From Acetobacteraceae bacterium (GTDB lineage: Bacteria; Pseudomonadota; Alphaproteobacteria; Acetobacterales; Acetobacteraceae): a DNA stretch of 15,609 bases. The stretch covers positions 1 through 15,609 of the forward strand of contig JAIYAI010000660.1 in the NCBI GenBank assembly GCA_027489135.1, read 5' to 3'. The notes beneath the pieces were generated by a model. The model saw nothing but the letters and a program-made list of their open reading frames with translations. It did not search any database and was not told the origin of the DNA. A program made the translations under genes and the position numbers. This document shows positions 15,529 through 15,609 of the stretch, one piece after another. Each line of letters begins with the position of its first letter. The first letter of the stretch is position 1.

Positions 15529-15609
15529 GGAAACCGGGTTCCAAGGGGTCGGACGCATGCGTCCGACCGGCCTGTGACGGGGTGAGGTCCGGAGAGGGGC
15601 AGCGCCCCT
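15529..15609 (-). repeat. Two-hairpin interspersed repeat, copy 3 (inverted, cut by window edge)
   Basis: Reading the minus strand: hairpin 1 AGGGGC / GCCCCT (15609-15595, possibly longer beyond the edge), a linker with ACCCCGTCACAGG, then hairpin 2, a perfect 22-bp palindrome at 15547-15568 with the same 9-bp arms as copy 2 (GGTCGGACG / CGTCCGACC). Then comes a tail like copy 2 (TTGGAA, CCGG, TTCC). It is inverted relative to copy 2. Confidence 0.65.

Noticed and set aside
15253..15609. CRISPR array or IS element from the repeated hairpins
   Set aside because: The copies are inverted, unevenly spaced and lack spacers; no transposase ORF or target-site duplication is visible between or beside them.

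Overview
This is a very GC-rich, gene-dense bacterial segment. Gene content (periplasmic Sox thiosulfate oxidation with a flavocytochrome c sulfide dehydrogenase, an RND pump, a CoxL-type molybdenum hydroxylase) and codon use suggest an alphaproteobacterium. A Roseomonas-like member of the Acetobacteraceae is my best guess; that assignment is inference, since there is no rRNA or other phylogenetic marker here.

Left part (1-7744): the 3' nine-tenths of an RND (HAE1/AcrB-type) pump runs in from the left edge and ends in a strong stem-loop. Next come a cupin protein (+) and, convergent to it, a two-gene minus-strand unit (carboxymuconolactone decarboxylase-like protein, then a luciferase-like flavin oxidoreductase). 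Divergent from that unit is an orphan molybdopterin-binding large subunit of the xanthine dehydrogenase/CO dehydrogenase family. Both the cupin and the luciferase-like gene have a perfect 11-12 bp inverted repeat whose proximal arm carries the Shine-Dalgarno sequence.

Right part (7986-15233): nine genes lie head to tail on the minus strand, with overlaps or short gaps (largest 37 nt). In transcription order they are a small cytochrome c (fccA/soxE-like), its flavoprotein partner (fccB/soxF), soxX, soxY, soxZ, soxA, a P-loop kinase of the uridine-kinase type, a feruloyl-CoA-synthase-like ligase, and a thiolase. The first six are a periplasmic reduced-sulfur oxidation module: SoxYZ carries the substrate, SoxXA attaches thiosulfate to it, and the FccAB pair handles sulfide. 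SoxB and SoxCD are not in the window. The last three genes look like acyl-CoA chemistry coupled to the same transcript.

Regulation and repeats: a near-consensus minus-strand promoter (15462-15491) with a perfect 12-bp palindrome in its spacer lies about 230 bp upstream of the first sox-cluster gene. An interspersed two-hairpin repeat occurs three times: behind the molybdenum hydroxylase, and as an inverted pair on either side of that promoter. A 34-bp tandem duplication of the end of soxX supplies the ribosome binding site of soxY. I saw no tRNA, rRNA, CRISPR array, transposase or integrase.
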